NCBI GenBank assembly: GCA_003022655.1
Contig: PXSX01000358.1
Location: forward strand, 3,138-14,135
DNA length: 10,998 nucleotides
Origin: Bacteroidetes bacterium QH_1_64_81
GTDB lineage: Bacteria > Bacteroidota > Rhodothermia > Rhodothermales > Salinibacteraceae
Direction of reading: 5' to 3'
Made by a program: the position numbers and the translations under genes
In this document: positions 1 to 10,998 of the stretch, one piece after another
Position numbering within the stretch: the stretch's first letter is position 1
Layout of the letters: each line of letters begins with the position of its first letter
Notes under the pieces: model-generated
Database searches by the model: none
Told to the model about the DNA's origin: nothing
Seen by the model: only the letters and a program-made list of their open reading frames with translations

Positions 1-108
1 GCGGCCCAGTTTTGGTTTCACTTTTTACCACCTTCGCCTTAATTCGCGGCGCAGTGCCGACAGTCGTCGGGACAAAGACCGTCGCAGGACCAACCACACA
101 ACGAACCT
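1..108 (+). other. untranslated leader upstream of rplL
   Basis: No coding region is recognisable here. In frame with rplL there is a TAA at 40-42 and no ATG or GTG between it and the rplL ATG. By the usual gene order this would be the rplJ-rplL spacer, but no L10 C-terminus can be identified. Two small overlapping stem-loops are possible: CGGC/GCCG at 47-50 and 56-59, and CCGAC/GTCGG at 57-61 and 66-70 with a four-base loop. They share bases 57-59, so only one can form at a time. No Shine-Dalgarno sequence precedes rplL, and no promoter could be recognised with confidence. Confidence 0.5.
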
Positions 109-492
109 ATGGCTAACATCGAAGAACTTGCGGAACAGCTCGTTGGACTCACCATCCAGGAAGCCAATGAGCTTGCGAATCATCTAGAAGACGAATACGA
201 CATTCAGCCGGCTTCGGCGGGCGTCGCTGTTGCGGCCGATGGCGGGGGCGGAGCCGACGGCGAAACCGGAGAGGAGGAGCAAACCGCGTTTGACGTCGTT
301 CTCACCGGCATCGACGGTAACAAGATTCAGGTCATTAAGGAGATCCGCTCCATCACCGGCCTGGGCCTGAAGGAGGCCAAGTCGCTGGTGGACGAAGCGC
401 CGAATCCGGTCAAGGAAGGCGTGGCCCGCGAGGAGGCCGACGATCTCAAGGCGCAGGTTGAGGATGCCGGAGGCGAGATTGAACTCCAGTAA
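109..492 (+). CDS. rplL: 50S ribosomal protein L7/L12
   Basis: This is the flexible stalk protein of the large ribosomal subunit. It is present in several copies bound to L10 and recruits and stimulates the translation GTPases IF2, EF-Tu, EF-G and RF3. The 127-residue length is normal for the family. Residues 1 to about 33 form the helical dimerisation and L10-binding domain. Residues about 36-57 are an Ala/Gly/Asp/Glu hinge, unusually glycine- and acid-rich. Residues about 58-127 are the compact C-terminal domain, with the diagnostic stretches KIQVIKEIRSITGLGLKEAK and VKEGVAREEADDLK that form the factor-binding face. The ATG is the only start available after the in-frame TAA at 40-42. No Shine-Dalgarno sequence precedes it. 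The acidic hinge fits a halophile. Its position directly upstream of rpoB is the conserved bacterial order. Confidence 0.97.
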   Translation: MANIEELAEQLVGLTIQEANELANHLEDEYDIQPASAGVAVAADGGGGADGETGEEEQTAFDVVLTGIDGNKIQVIKEIRSITGLGLKEAKSLVDEAPNPVKEGVAREEADDLKAQVEDAGGEIELQ

Positions 493-562
493 GACCGGTG
501 TACGGCGCTCCTGGACGACAGGGCGTCACCAAAGAACCTGTGCCGTCTTCGTTGAGATCGGA

Positions 563-587
563 GCCGCGGGGGGAAGTGCCCTGCGGT
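563..587 (+). promoter_or_regulatory. GC-rich hairpin 71 nt after rplL, possible attenuator
   Basis: CCGCGGGG at 564-571 pairs with CCCTGCGG at 579-586: eight pairs, one of them G.U, with a 7-nt loop. An additional G.U pair closes the outside. A short T run (ATCATTTT) comes about 12 nt after the stem, too far away for a standard Rho-independent terminator. It sits between the highly expressed rplL and rpoB, where E. coli has an attenuator, so partial termination or processing is plausible but unproven. Confidence 0.35.
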
Positions 588-845
588 CGCCGTCAGCCAT
601 CATTTTCTGGAAACCCGGCTGCATCCCGCAACATGGGTCCACTGGACACTCCGGTCGTCCACCACCCCCGTCCTCAGCCCCGACGGGCCTCCGGGCACTC
701 TGACGACCGCCGATCCATGGCGTGGACAGAGATGGCTTTGAAACAACCCCTTACCCCGACCGTAACTGTGTTCCTGTCTAAGCGCATTTTCTTGAGCGAA
801 GTCTTGACTCACGGGTTTTGACTGCCTGACAGGAGCTGCATCCGA

Positions 846-868
846 TGCTGGAGGCTTGACCTCCGGCG
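846..868 (+). promoter_or_regulatory. hairpin with GGAGG/CCTCC stem in rpoB leader
   Basis: GCTGGAGG at 847-854 pairs with CCTCCGGC at 860-867: eight pairs including one U.G, with loop CTTGA; a further U.G pair is possible outside. No U tract follows, so it does not look like an intrinsic terminator. It could be an RNA-processing or pausing element in the rpoBC transcript. The GGAGG here is buried in the stem and is not next to any start codon. Confidence 0.35.
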
Positions 869-911
869 GTCGTCCTCTCCGCCCTTAGTCTGACTGGTGG
901 ATTTTCTCGAA

Positions 912-941
912 TGAGCCTGCCAGCCTGCGCGCAGGGGCTCA
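912..941 (+). promoter_or_regulatory. two-tier hairpin in rpoB leader
   Basis: The outer stem is TGAGCC (912-917) with GGCTCA (936-941). Inside it, the perfect 12-bp palindrome CCTGCGCGCAGG (924-935) can form a four-pair stem with a CGCG loop, leaving 918-923 unpaired. There is no U tract. It may be a structured leader or processing site; as DNA, the palindrome could also bind a dimeric regulator. Function is not shown by the sequence. Confidence 0.3.
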
Positions 942-1132
942 CTGCGCTCGTCGATGTACCGAGTGAATCTGGGTCCATCGTTGGCTGCATGCCGTGCTTG
1001 GCCGCGGGAACGGCTTGGCCGTCTAAGGCCGTGCAGGGCTTCTGAACGTCAGCGCGCATCCCACAACCGCATCTTCCGGCGACGAGGACCTCTGTGACCG
1101 TAGTTTCTTCACGCGAGTGACTCCTATAGCTT

Positions 1133-4100
1133 ATGCCGACCTTTTTGAACGGAGACATTTCCACCCCTGGGCACCTTGAAGACCGGAAGCCGCGCAAGAG
1201 CTTCGCCGACATTCCGCAGGTGTGGGATTATCCGGATTTCCTGGACGTTCAACTCAAGACGTTCCACGACTTCGTACAAGATGACGTCCCCCCTGCCGAC
1301 CGGGAAAACGTCGGACTCCAGGCGGTCTTCAACGAGCACTTCCCGATTAAGGACAACCGCGATCGCTACACGCTCGAGTTTGTGAGCTACGAGCTCGACG
1401 CCCCGAAGCACACGGTGCAGGAGTGCATCGCGCAGGGGCTCACCTACTCGGTTCCTCTGAAGGCGACGCTCCGCCTGTCGAGTAAAGAAGAGGAGGGGGG
1501 CGAGGAGGCCATCGAGGCCATCGAGCAGGAGGTGTATCTCGGGACGCTGCCGTTCATGACGGACCGGGGCACATTCATCGTGAACGGGGCCGAGCGCGTC
1601 ATTGTCTCGCAACTCCACCGCAGCCCCGGTGCCTTCTTCGAGAAGGAGATTCACTCGAACGGAACTGAGCTCTTCAGCGCCCGCGTGATTCCCTTCCGGG
1701 GCTCCTGGATGGAGTTCTCGACGGACGTGCGGGACGTGATGTGGGCGTACGTCGACCGGAAGAAAAAGGTGCCGGTCACTACGCTTCTCCGTGCGCTGGG
1801 CTATTCCAGCGACGAGGAGCTCGTGAAGATGTTTGGGATGGCCGACGCGGTCGACATCGAAGACGAGGACGAGTTTGAAGAATACTTGGGCCGCGAGCTT
1901 GCCACCAGCGTCACAATCGAGAAGACGATTGAGATCGTCGACGAGGACACCGGGGAGGTCGTCGATGAGGAGACGGAGCGCGAGGTGCTGCTTCCTGCCG
2001 AACACGAACTTGAGGAGGGGGACTGGGAAGAGCTCAGCGAATTCGACGTGAGTCGCCTCTATCTCGTCCGGGAGGACGTGGAGGACGAGGCGCTCGACAA
2101 GAGCACCCTCGTGGAAACGCTCAAGAAGGACCCGACACACACCGAGGAAGAAGCCCTCAACGAGATTTACCAGAAGCTGCGGGGCAGCGAAGCGCCCGAC
2201 CTCGATTCCGCACAAGAGGCCCTCAACCGCCTCTTCTTCAGCGAGGATCGGTATGACTTGGGGGAGGTGGGGCGCCACCGCATCAATGCGCGGCTGGAGA
2301 TCGACGTGGACGAGGACACGCAGATCCTCACGAAGGAGGATGTCGTAGGCATCGTCAACGAGCTTGTGAATCTCCAGAATGACGAGAGCACCGCCGATGA
2401 CATCGACCACCTCAGCAACCGCCGCGTGAAGACGGTTGGCGAGCAGCTCGGCTCGCAGTTCTCTCTCGGACTGGCCCGCATGGCGCGCACCATTAAGGAG
2501 CGCATGAATCTGCGGGACGCTGATAAATTTACGCCGAAGGACCTGGTGAATGCCCGGACCATCGAGAGCGTGATCAACACGTTCTTCGGGACGAACCAGC
2601 TCAGCCAGTTCATGGACCAGACCAATGCGCTGGCGGAGATGACTCACAAGCGCCGCATGTCGGCCCTGGGGCCGGGAGGACTCACGCGGGAGCGCGCCGG
2701 GTTTGAAGTGCGAGACGTCCATCACACTCATTACGGTCGGCTTTGCCCCATTGAGACGCCCGAGGGGCCGAACATCGGACTCATGTTGTCCCTCTGCGTC
2801 CACTCCACGATCAACAACTTCGGCTTTCTCGAGACGCCCTACCGAGTCGTCGAGGATGGACAAGTGACCGATGAGGTTGAGTACCTCTCAGCCGAGGAGG
2901 AAGACCGGGCCGTTATTGCGCAGGCCAACGCGCCGATCGATGACGATGGCCACTTCGAGCACGAGGAGGTCCGTTGCCGACACCACGGGGACTTTCCGGT
3001 CGTGGAGCCGGAGGAGGTCCAGTACATGGACGTGGCCCCGAACCAGATTGTCTCCCCGTCGGCCAGCCTCGTTCCCTTCCTGTCCCACAACGATGCGAAC
3101 CGGGCGCTCATGGGCTCGAATATGCAGCGGCAGGGCGTACCGCTTCTGCGGAGCGACTCCCCGATCGTGGGCACTGGCCTCGAAGGCCGCGTGGCGAAGG
3201 ACTCCCGGTCCTGCGTCGTGGCGGAGGGGAACGGCATCGTGGAGTACGTCGACGCCGAACGCATCGTCGTTCGCTACGATGAGGAGCAAGAGGAGACAGA
3301 CCTGACCTTCGGCGAGCCGGTGCAGGAGTACGAGCTTACCAAGTTCCGCCGCACCAACCAGGACACCTGCATGAACCAGAAGCCCATCGTCCAGGCGGGC
3401 GATCGTGTGGAGGAGGGCGAGGTCCTGACGGACGGCTTCGCGATGGAAAAGGGCGAGCTTGCCCTCGGCAAGAACGTCCTGTGTGCCTTCATGCCCTGGC
3501 ACGGCTACAACTACGAGGATGCCATCGTCGTCAGCGAACGCCTCGTCGCCGACGACGTCTACACCTCGGTGCACATCGAGGAGTTCGAGCACGAGGTGCG
3601 CGACACGAAGCGTGGCGAGGAGGAGCTGACCCGCGAGATCCCGAACGTCAGCGAGGAGGCGACGAAGGACCTCGACGAACGGGGCATCATCCGCGTCGGC
3701 GCCGAGGTAACGCCCGGGGACATCATCGTCGGCAAGATCACGCCGAAGGGCGAGACTGATCCCACCCCGGAGGAGAAGCTGCTCCGCGCCATCTTTGGCG
3801 ACAAGGCGGGCGACGTGAAGGACGCTTCACTGAAGGCCAAGGCCGGCATGGAGGGCGGCGTTGTGATCGACACGAAGCTCTTCAGTCGCCGCGAGCTCGA
3901 CCCGGCCTCTAAGAAGATGGAGGAGAAGCGCCTCGAAAACATTGAGAGTGATCACGAGCGCAAGCTCGAGGATCTCAACGAGCGCTTCTGGGGCAAATTC
4001 TTCGCGCTCGTTGAAGATGCGACGAGCGTCGGCCTCGAGGACCGCGAGGGTGAGGTTATCCTCAGCGAGGGTGCCGACTTTGAGGAGGATGCCTTCGAGG

Positions 4101-4996
4101 AAGTCGACCCGTCCGACCTGAGCACCCGAGCCGAGTTTACCGACGACGAGGAGCTCAACGAGCAAATCAGCACGCTCCTCCGAAACTACAAGTCGCGCCG
4201 CCGCGACATTGAGGGCACGACCAAGCGCCAGAAGCACCAAGTCGAGATGGGCGATGAGCTGCCCTCCGGTGTCGTGCAGATGGCGAAGGTCTACGTGGCC
4301 CGGAAGAAGAAAATCGAGGTCGGCGACAAGATGGCAGGTCGCCACGGCAACAAGGGCGTGATCGCGAAGGTCGCCGCCGTCGAGGACATGCCCTTCCTGG
4401 AAGACGGTACGCCCGTCGACCTGGTCTTGAATCCGCTCGGCGTTCCGTCGCGAATGAACCTCGGCCAGATTTACGAGACGCTTCTCGGCTGGGCCGGGGA
4501 CAAGCTCGGGATAAAGTACTCCACCCCGATCTTCGATGGCGCCTCGCTCGAAGACGTGGGCGACGAGTTGGAAGAGGCTGGCCTGCCCCGCGACGGCAAG
4601 GTGCAGCTCTACGACGGACGCACCGGCGAGCCTTTCGACGAAAAGACGACGGTGGGCCAGATTTACATGATGAAGCTGGAGCACCTCGTCGAGGACAAGA
4701 TGCATGCCCGCTCCATCGGGCCGTACAGCCTAATCACGCAGCAGCCACTCGGCGGTAAGGCGCAGTTCGGCGGCCAGCGCCTCGGCGAGATGGAAGTGTG
4801 GGCCCTCTACGCCTACGGAGCCTCCAACACGCTGCAGGAGATGCTCACGTACAAGTCGGATGACGTCCAGGGTCGCTCTGAGGCCTACGAGTCGATCGTG
4901 AAGGGCGAGAACTTGCCCTCCCCCGGCGTCCCCGAGAGCTTCAACGTGCTCGTTCGGGAGCTTCAGGGCCTCGGCCTCGAAGTGACCCTCGATTAA
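1133..4996 (+). CDS. rpoB: DNA-directed RNA polymerase subunit beta
   Basis: The beta subunit forms one pincer and half of the active centre of RNA polymerase. The protein has 1287 residues. The ATG is firm because an in-frame TAG lies two codons upstream (1127-1129). Rifampicin cluster I is at residues about 486-512, with D495, H505, R508 and S510 matching E. coli D516, H526, R529 and S531, so no classic resistance change is seen. The block GGLTRERAGFEVRDV follows. The NYED motif gives E795/D796 (E. coli E813/D814). KMAGRHGNK carries K1066 and K1074 (E. coli K1065/K1073), which contact the nascent RNA and NTP. Residues about 923-1034 are a charged, coiled-coil-like insert where E. coli has its beta-i9 insertion. 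The C-terminus has the usual GKAQFGGQRLGEMEVWAL clamp anchor. Very acidic stretches (for example near 245-305) fit a halophile. No Shine-Dalgarno sequence is present. Confidence 0.98.
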   Translation: MPTFLNGDISTPGHLEDRKPRKSFADIPQVWDYPDFLDVQLKTFHDFVQDDVPPADRENVGLQAVFNEHFPIKDNRDRYTLEFVSYELDAPKHTVQECIAQGLTYSVPLKATLRLSSKEEEGGEEAIEAIEQEVYLGTLPFMTDRGTFIVNGAERVIVSQLHRSPGAFFEKEIHSNGTELFSARVIPFRGSWMEFSTDVRDVMWAYVDRKKKVPVTTLLRALGYSSDEELVKMFGMADAVDIEDEDEFEEYLGRELATSVTIEKTIEIVDEDTGEVVDEETEREVLLPAEHELEEGDWEELSEFDVSRLYLVREDVEDEALDKSTLVETLKKDPTHTEEEALNEIYQKLRGSEAPDLDSAQEALNRLFFSEDRYDLGEVGRHRINARLEIDVDEDTQILTKEDVVGIVNELVNLQNDESTADDIDHLSNRRVKTVGEQLGSQFSLGLARMARTIKERMNLRDADKFTPKDLVNARTIESVINTFFGTNQLSQFMDQTNALAEMTHKRRMSALGPGGLTRERAGFEVRDVHHTHYGRLCPIETPEGPNIGLMLSLCVHSTINNFGFLETPYRVVEDGQVTDEVEYLSAEEEDRAVIAQANAPIDDDGHFEHEEVRCRHHGDFPVVEPEEVQYMDVAPNQIVSPSASLVPFLSHNDANRALMGSNMQRQGVPLLRSDSPIVGTGLEGRVAKDSRSCVVAEGNGIVEYVDAERIVVRYDEEQEETDLTFGEPVQEYELTKFRRTNQDTCMNQKPIVQAGDRVEEGEVLTDGFAMEKGELALGKNVLCAFMPWHGYNYEDAIVVSERLVADDVYTSVHIEEFEHEVRDTKRGEEELTREIPNVSEEATKDLDERGIIRVGAEVTPGDIIVGKITPKGETDPTPEEKLLRAIFGDKAGDVKDASLKAKAGMEGGVVIDTKLFSRRELDPASKKMEEKRLENIESDHERKLEDLNERFWGKFFALVEDATSVGLEDREGEVILSEGADFEEDAFEEVDPSDLSTRAEFTDDEELNEQISTLLRNYKSRRRDIEGTTKRQKHQVEMGDELPSGVVQMAKVYVARKKKIEVGDKMAGRHGNKGVIAKVAAVEDMPFLEDGTPVDLVLNPLGVPSRMNLGQIYETLLGWAGDKLGIKYSTPIFDGASLEDVGDELEEAGLPRDGKVQLYDGRTGEPFDEKTTVGQIYMMKLEHLVEDKMHARSIGPYSLITQQPLGGKAQFGGQRLGEMEVWALYAYGASNTLQEMLTYKSDDVQGRSEAYESIVKGENLPSPGVPESFNVLVRELQGLGLEVTLD

Positions 4997-4997
4997 T

Positions 4998-5083
4998 TGC
5001 GGAGTGCGAAGGGCGTGGCGAGTTGTCTGCAGAAGCAGCCGGCTCAGCGCACCCTTCGTCCGCTCCCAGCCTCCCACTCCGCA
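4998..5083 (+). promoter_or_regulatory. long imperfect hairpin in rpoB-rpoC spacer
   Basis: TGCGGAGTG (4998-5006) pairs perfectly with CACTCCGCA (5075-5083). Immediately inside it, CGAAGGG (5007-5013) pairs perfectly with CCCTTCG (5052-5058), then GTG (5015-5017) with CGC (5048-5050) using one G.U pair. A 16-nt bulge (5059-5074) lies on the 3' side. The apex holds a small CTGC/GCAG hairpin with loop AGAA (5027-5038). Sixteen uninterrupted pairs on the 5' strand are well beyond chance for a 114-nt spacer. It starts one base after the rpoB stop and ends 27 nt before the rpoC ATG. It may be an RNase III-type processing site, an mRNA stabiliser or a translation-control element. Confidence 0.55.
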
Positions 5084-5110
5084 CCGTACATTCCAGATTA
5101 CCAACCGCAT

Positions 5111-9333
<4,223 letters not shown>

Positions 9334-9362
9334 TTCGGTTCAAACTCAGCGCGATCTGATCT

Positions 9363-9407
9363 CTGCCCCGGCTGCGCCGCTCCGGCGTGCCGGGGCGGTA
9401 GTATTTG
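9363..9407 (+). terminator. probable rpoC terminator
   Basis: GCCCCGGC (9365-9372) pairs with GCCGGGGC (9389-9396), and two further pairs (C-G, U.G) are possible outside. After a single bulged T at 9373 and one G.U pair, CGCCG (9375-9379) pairs with CGGCG (9383-9387) around a 3-nt CTC loop. This is a very stable 36-nt stem-loop. The sequence after it (GGTAGTATTTG) is only modestly T-rich, so termination may be partial or may need factors. It begins 30 nt after the ancestral rpoC stop (9331-9333), the expected place for a terminator. In the sequence as written it lies inside a translated region. Confidence 0.6.
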
Positions 9408-9448
9408 GGCCGAGGCTCCCGTGCTCTGAAGAACGACCGCCGACCCCG

Positions 9449-10924
9449 ATGTCCCTCTCTCTTCTTTCGGCCAGGGACGGATGGGTGGCGCTGGCGGCCC
9501 TGGCCGGACTCGGGGCACTGGTGGGATTGGGGGAAGTGCTGCGCGCTCGAGGCGTGGCGGCCCGTACCACGCGTCGCCTCGTCCACGTGGGCGTGAGTCT
9601 CTTCGTGGCGGCGACGCCATTCCTCTTCGCGAGGCCGCTTCCCGTCTATGGACTCGCCGCCGTCTTCACGCTTATCAATGCCGGGGTCCTCTACAGGCGC
9701 AGTTGGTCAAGCATCCACGAAGCGCGGCCCGACAGCTGGGGCACCGTTGCCCTTCCCCTCTCCGTCCTGCCCGCCTTGGCGGCTACCTGGTCCGTGACCC
9801 CGGACCGCCTCCTTGCGTTTCAAGCCGCCTATCTCGTTCTCGCCCTGGCCGATCCCGCCGCGTCGTGGGTCGGAGAGGGGAACAGTCCCGAGTCCCGATC
9901 GCAGGGGAGCACGGTCGCGGGGAGTTTGACCTTCGCAGGGATCACGTTCATCCTCACCACCTCGGTGCTTGCGGTCGGCGTCGGGGAGCCCGGAGTGCTT
10001 GTCGCAGGGATCGCCGTGGGGACGACGCTGGTTGCAACACTGGTCGAAGCCATTAGCCACCGCGGGTGGGACAATCTTTTCGTCGTGGCCGCCGTCATTC
10101 TCCCACTGGTGCCGATCCAGGAGCAGGCCCTGGGGCTCGTGCACCTCGGCGTTGCGCTCGTGGTGGGGAGTGCCTTCGGCGGACTCGCATACAGCATGAA
10201 TGCGCTAGACGGACACGGAGCCGCCACGGGCGGCCTCTTTGCGGCCTCGCTCGTAGGGCTCGGGGGATGGCCGTGGATTATGCCGGGAATCGTCTTTTTC
10301 GGGCTCTCGAGCGCGCTCACGACCATCGATTGGAGAGATCTGTCGCTCTCGGACGAGTCGCCCCGCCGCACCCAGGTCCAGGTGCTGGCCAACGGGGGAG
10401 TGGCATGGGCGGCGCTCGCTGGAGCCGCCGTTGTGCCCGAGCTCTGTGCTTGGGGCTACGCAGTCTTCGTCGGAGCCCTTGCTGCCGCCGCAGCCGACAC
10501 CTGGGCAACGGAGCTTGGTCGCTGGTCGCCGTCGCCGCCGTGGTTGCTGCGGGACGGCAAGCGGGTGCCTGCGGGGACCTCGGGCGCCGTTTCGGTTGTG
10601 GGCACCAGCGCGGCTCTGCTCGGTGCGGCCAGCGTCGTGGGGGCGGCCCTCCTGACAAACGGTCCGTTGGCGAGGCCCCTGGGGGGGAACGCCGCGCTCC
10701 TCGTGGGGGCGGGGATGGCCGGGATGTTCACCGACAGCCTGGCCGGGGCCTTCTTGCAGGCGCAGTACCGTGCGCCCTCGTCGGAGGCCCTGGTCGAAAC
10801 GCCTCCTTCCGACGGGGCCGCTCCAGTTCGGGGCTGGGCCGGAATCGGAAATAACGCTGTGAACTTCATCGGCACGGCCGTGGGAGCTCTGGTCGCGGCC
10901 GCGGGGACCACTCTCGTCGGATAG
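9449..10924 (+). CDS. membrane protein, prenol-kinase-like half plus DUF92 half
   Basis: A 491-residue, Ala/Gly/Leu/Val-rich polytopic inner-membrane protein with about a dozen hydrophobic segments. Residues 1 to about 215 resemble the CTP-dependent dolichol/phytol kinase group (VTE5, SEC59): a TM near 11-30, [10 protein letters not shown] (42-51; compare the RK..H motif), [12 protein letters not shown] (132-143), [10 protein letters not shown] (153-162) and [12 protein letters not shown] (199-210). Residues about 230-491 are a DUF92 domain (VTE6/TMEM19 family): [20 protein letters not shown] (255-274), [10 protein letters not shown] (283-292), [10 protein letters not shown] (348-357), [14 protein letters not shown] (373-386), [13 protein letters not shown] (429-441) and [10 protein letters not shown] (467-476). 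VTE5 phosphorylates phytol and VTE6 phosphorylates phytyl phosphate, so a two-step prenol-to-diphosphate enzyme is inferred. The start MSLSLL is chosen because it directly precedes the first TM. The upstream reading frame is open only because of the rpoC frameshift. No Shine-Dalgarno sequence is present. Confidence 0.85.
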   Translation: MSLSLLSARDGWVALAALAGLGALVGLGEVLRARGVAARTTRRLVHVGVSLFVAATPFLFARPLPVYGLAAVFTLINAGVLYRRSWSSIHEARPDSWGTVALPLSVLPALAATWSVTPDRLLAFQAAYLVLALADPAASWVGEGNSPESRSQGSTVAGSLTFAGITFILTTSVLAVGVGEPGVLVAGIAVGTTLVATLVEAISHRGWDNLFVVAAVILPLVPIQEQALGLVHLGVALVVGSAFGGLAYSMNALDGHGAATGGLFAASLVGLGGWPWIMPGIVFFGLSSALTTIDWRDLSLSDESPRRTQVQVLANGGVAWAALAGAAVVPELCAWGYAVFVGALAAAAADTWATELGRWSPSPPWLLRDGKRVPAGTSGAVSVVGTSAALLGAASVVGAALLTNGPLARPLGGNAALLVGAGMAGMFTDSLAGAFLQAQYRAPSSEALVETPPSDGAAPVRGWAGIGNNAVNFIGTAVGALVAAAGTTLVG

Positions 10925-10955
10925 CCGGCGGAAAACGATGTGGACTGGCTGTAGT

Positions 10956-10970
10956 GGGGAGCGTCTCCCC
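10956..10970 (+). terminator. possible terminator hairpin after the DUF92 gene
   Basis: GGGGAG (10956-10961) pairs perfectly with CTCCCC (10965-10970) around a CGT loop, 31 nt after the stop codon. No U tract follows (CGTCGACTGTTGG), so it is at best a weak or factor-assisted terminator. The stem is short but entirely paired and sits where a transcript end would be expected. Confidence 0.35.
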
Positions 10971-10998
10971 CGTCGACTGTTGGTCCCGTTGCCGAAGG

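Larger units (their letters stand above)
493..1132 (+). other. long rplL-rpoB spacer, structured, no convincing gene
   Basis: This is 640 nt without a supportable gene. Short open frames exist (for example 498-821 on + and one on - running into rpoB), but their translations are rich in Arg, Pro and Ser, unlike the acidic proteins around them, and match no family I recognise. The spacer holds three GC-rich hairpins (563-587, 846-868, 912-941). It also holds a 5-bp hairpin at 1010-1022 (ACGGC/GCCGT, loop TTG), three copies of ATTTTCTNGA (602, 786, 901) and a cluster of TTGAC hexamers (804, 818, 856). In E. coli the rplL-rpoB spacer carries an attenuator and an RNase III site that set rpoBC expression below that of the ribosomal genes. 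A similar role here is inference. The spacer may also hold an rpoBC promoter, but I cannot name one safely. Confidence 0.6.

Noticed and set aside
737..770. Bacteroidota-type promoter before rpoB (TTTG at 737, TAACTGTG at 763)
   Set aside because: The -7 element is one base off the TAnnTTTG consensus and the 22-nt spacer is longer than usual. It is too weak to annotate without start-site data.
498..821. Small + strand open frame in the rplL-rpoB spacer
   Set aside because: It has a GTG start, an overlapping rival frame, a basic Pro/Arg/Ser composition unlike the neighbours, no family resemblance and no ribosome-binding context. It is most likely a chance open frame in GC-rich DNA.
2585..2668. 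Rifampicin-resistance change in RpoB
   Set aside because: The key contact residues of cluster I (Q492, F493, D495, H505, R508, S510, L512) match the sensitive E. coli residues; the other differences (T497, A499, A501, M503, M509) look like lineage variation.
1124..2863. Long open frame on the - strand opposite rpoB (and similar ones opposite rpoC)
   Set aside because: These are shadows of GC-rich, acidic coding sequence read on the other strand; the + strand proteins are unmistakable RpoB and RpoC.
4997..5110. TTG at 4997 as the rpoC start, adding 38 residues
   Set aside because: The added peptide is Arg/Pro/Ser-rich, unlike RpoC N-termini, and is read from the two arms of the spacer hairpin. 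[10 protein letters not shown] at 5111 is where a family-like N-terminus begins.
9399..9407. TAGTATTTG as a -7 promoter element for the DUF92 gene
   Set aside because: There is one base too many between TA and TTTG, and no -33 TTTG lies at the right distance because that stretch is the terminator stem.
10938..10998. Open frame from ATG 10938 running off the window
   Set aside because: It has only 20 codons, overlaps the possible terminator hairpin and has no recognisable sequence; it cannot be supported.

Overview
The window looks like chromosome from a GC-rich, salt-adapted member of the Bacteroidota/Rhodothermota, most like Salinibacter. The proteins are strongly Asp/Glu-rich, including long acidic runs in RpoB, as expected of a 'salt-in' halophile. 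None of the four start codons has a Shine-Dalgarno sequence, which is typical of Bacteroidota. RpoB and RpoC are ordinary bacterial forms with lineage inserts. The genus assignment is inference from these traits, not from a search.

Layout, all on the + strand: a 108-nt untranslated leader; rplL (109-492); a long 640-nt spacer holding several hairpins but no convincing gene (493-1132); rpoB (1133-4996); a 114-nt spacer that can fold into a long hairpin (4997-5110); rpoC (5111 to an ancestral stop at 9333); a very strong GC hairpin, probably the rpoC terminator (9363-9398); a 491-residue multi-span membrane protein of the DUF92 family (9449-10924); and 74 nt of tail with a smaller hairpin. No genes are supported on the - strand.

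The first three genes are the classic ribosomal stalk/RNA polymerase cluster: L7/L12 for the ribosome, then the two catalytic subunits of RNA polymerase. The last gene is unrelated. It appears to join a phytol/dolichol-kinase-like half to a DUF92 (phytyl-phosphate-kinase-like) half, so it may be a one-polypeptide prenol-to-prenyl-diphosphate salvage enzyme.

The main anomaly is at the 3' end of rpoC. Just before the near-universal LIPAGTG tail, about four bases are missing net (9263-9276) and the frame slips by -1. As written, rpoC misses its stop, reads through the terminator hairpin and joins the DUF92 gene in frame, giving a continuous 1937-codon reading frame. The old frame is still intact downstream and encodes an acidic tail ending in TAA at 9331. 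This points to a recent mutation or a sequence error rather than an established fusion. A second local oddity is a roughly 35-nt patch of rare codons in rpoC (6383-6418) that contains a perfect 7-bp inverted repeat.
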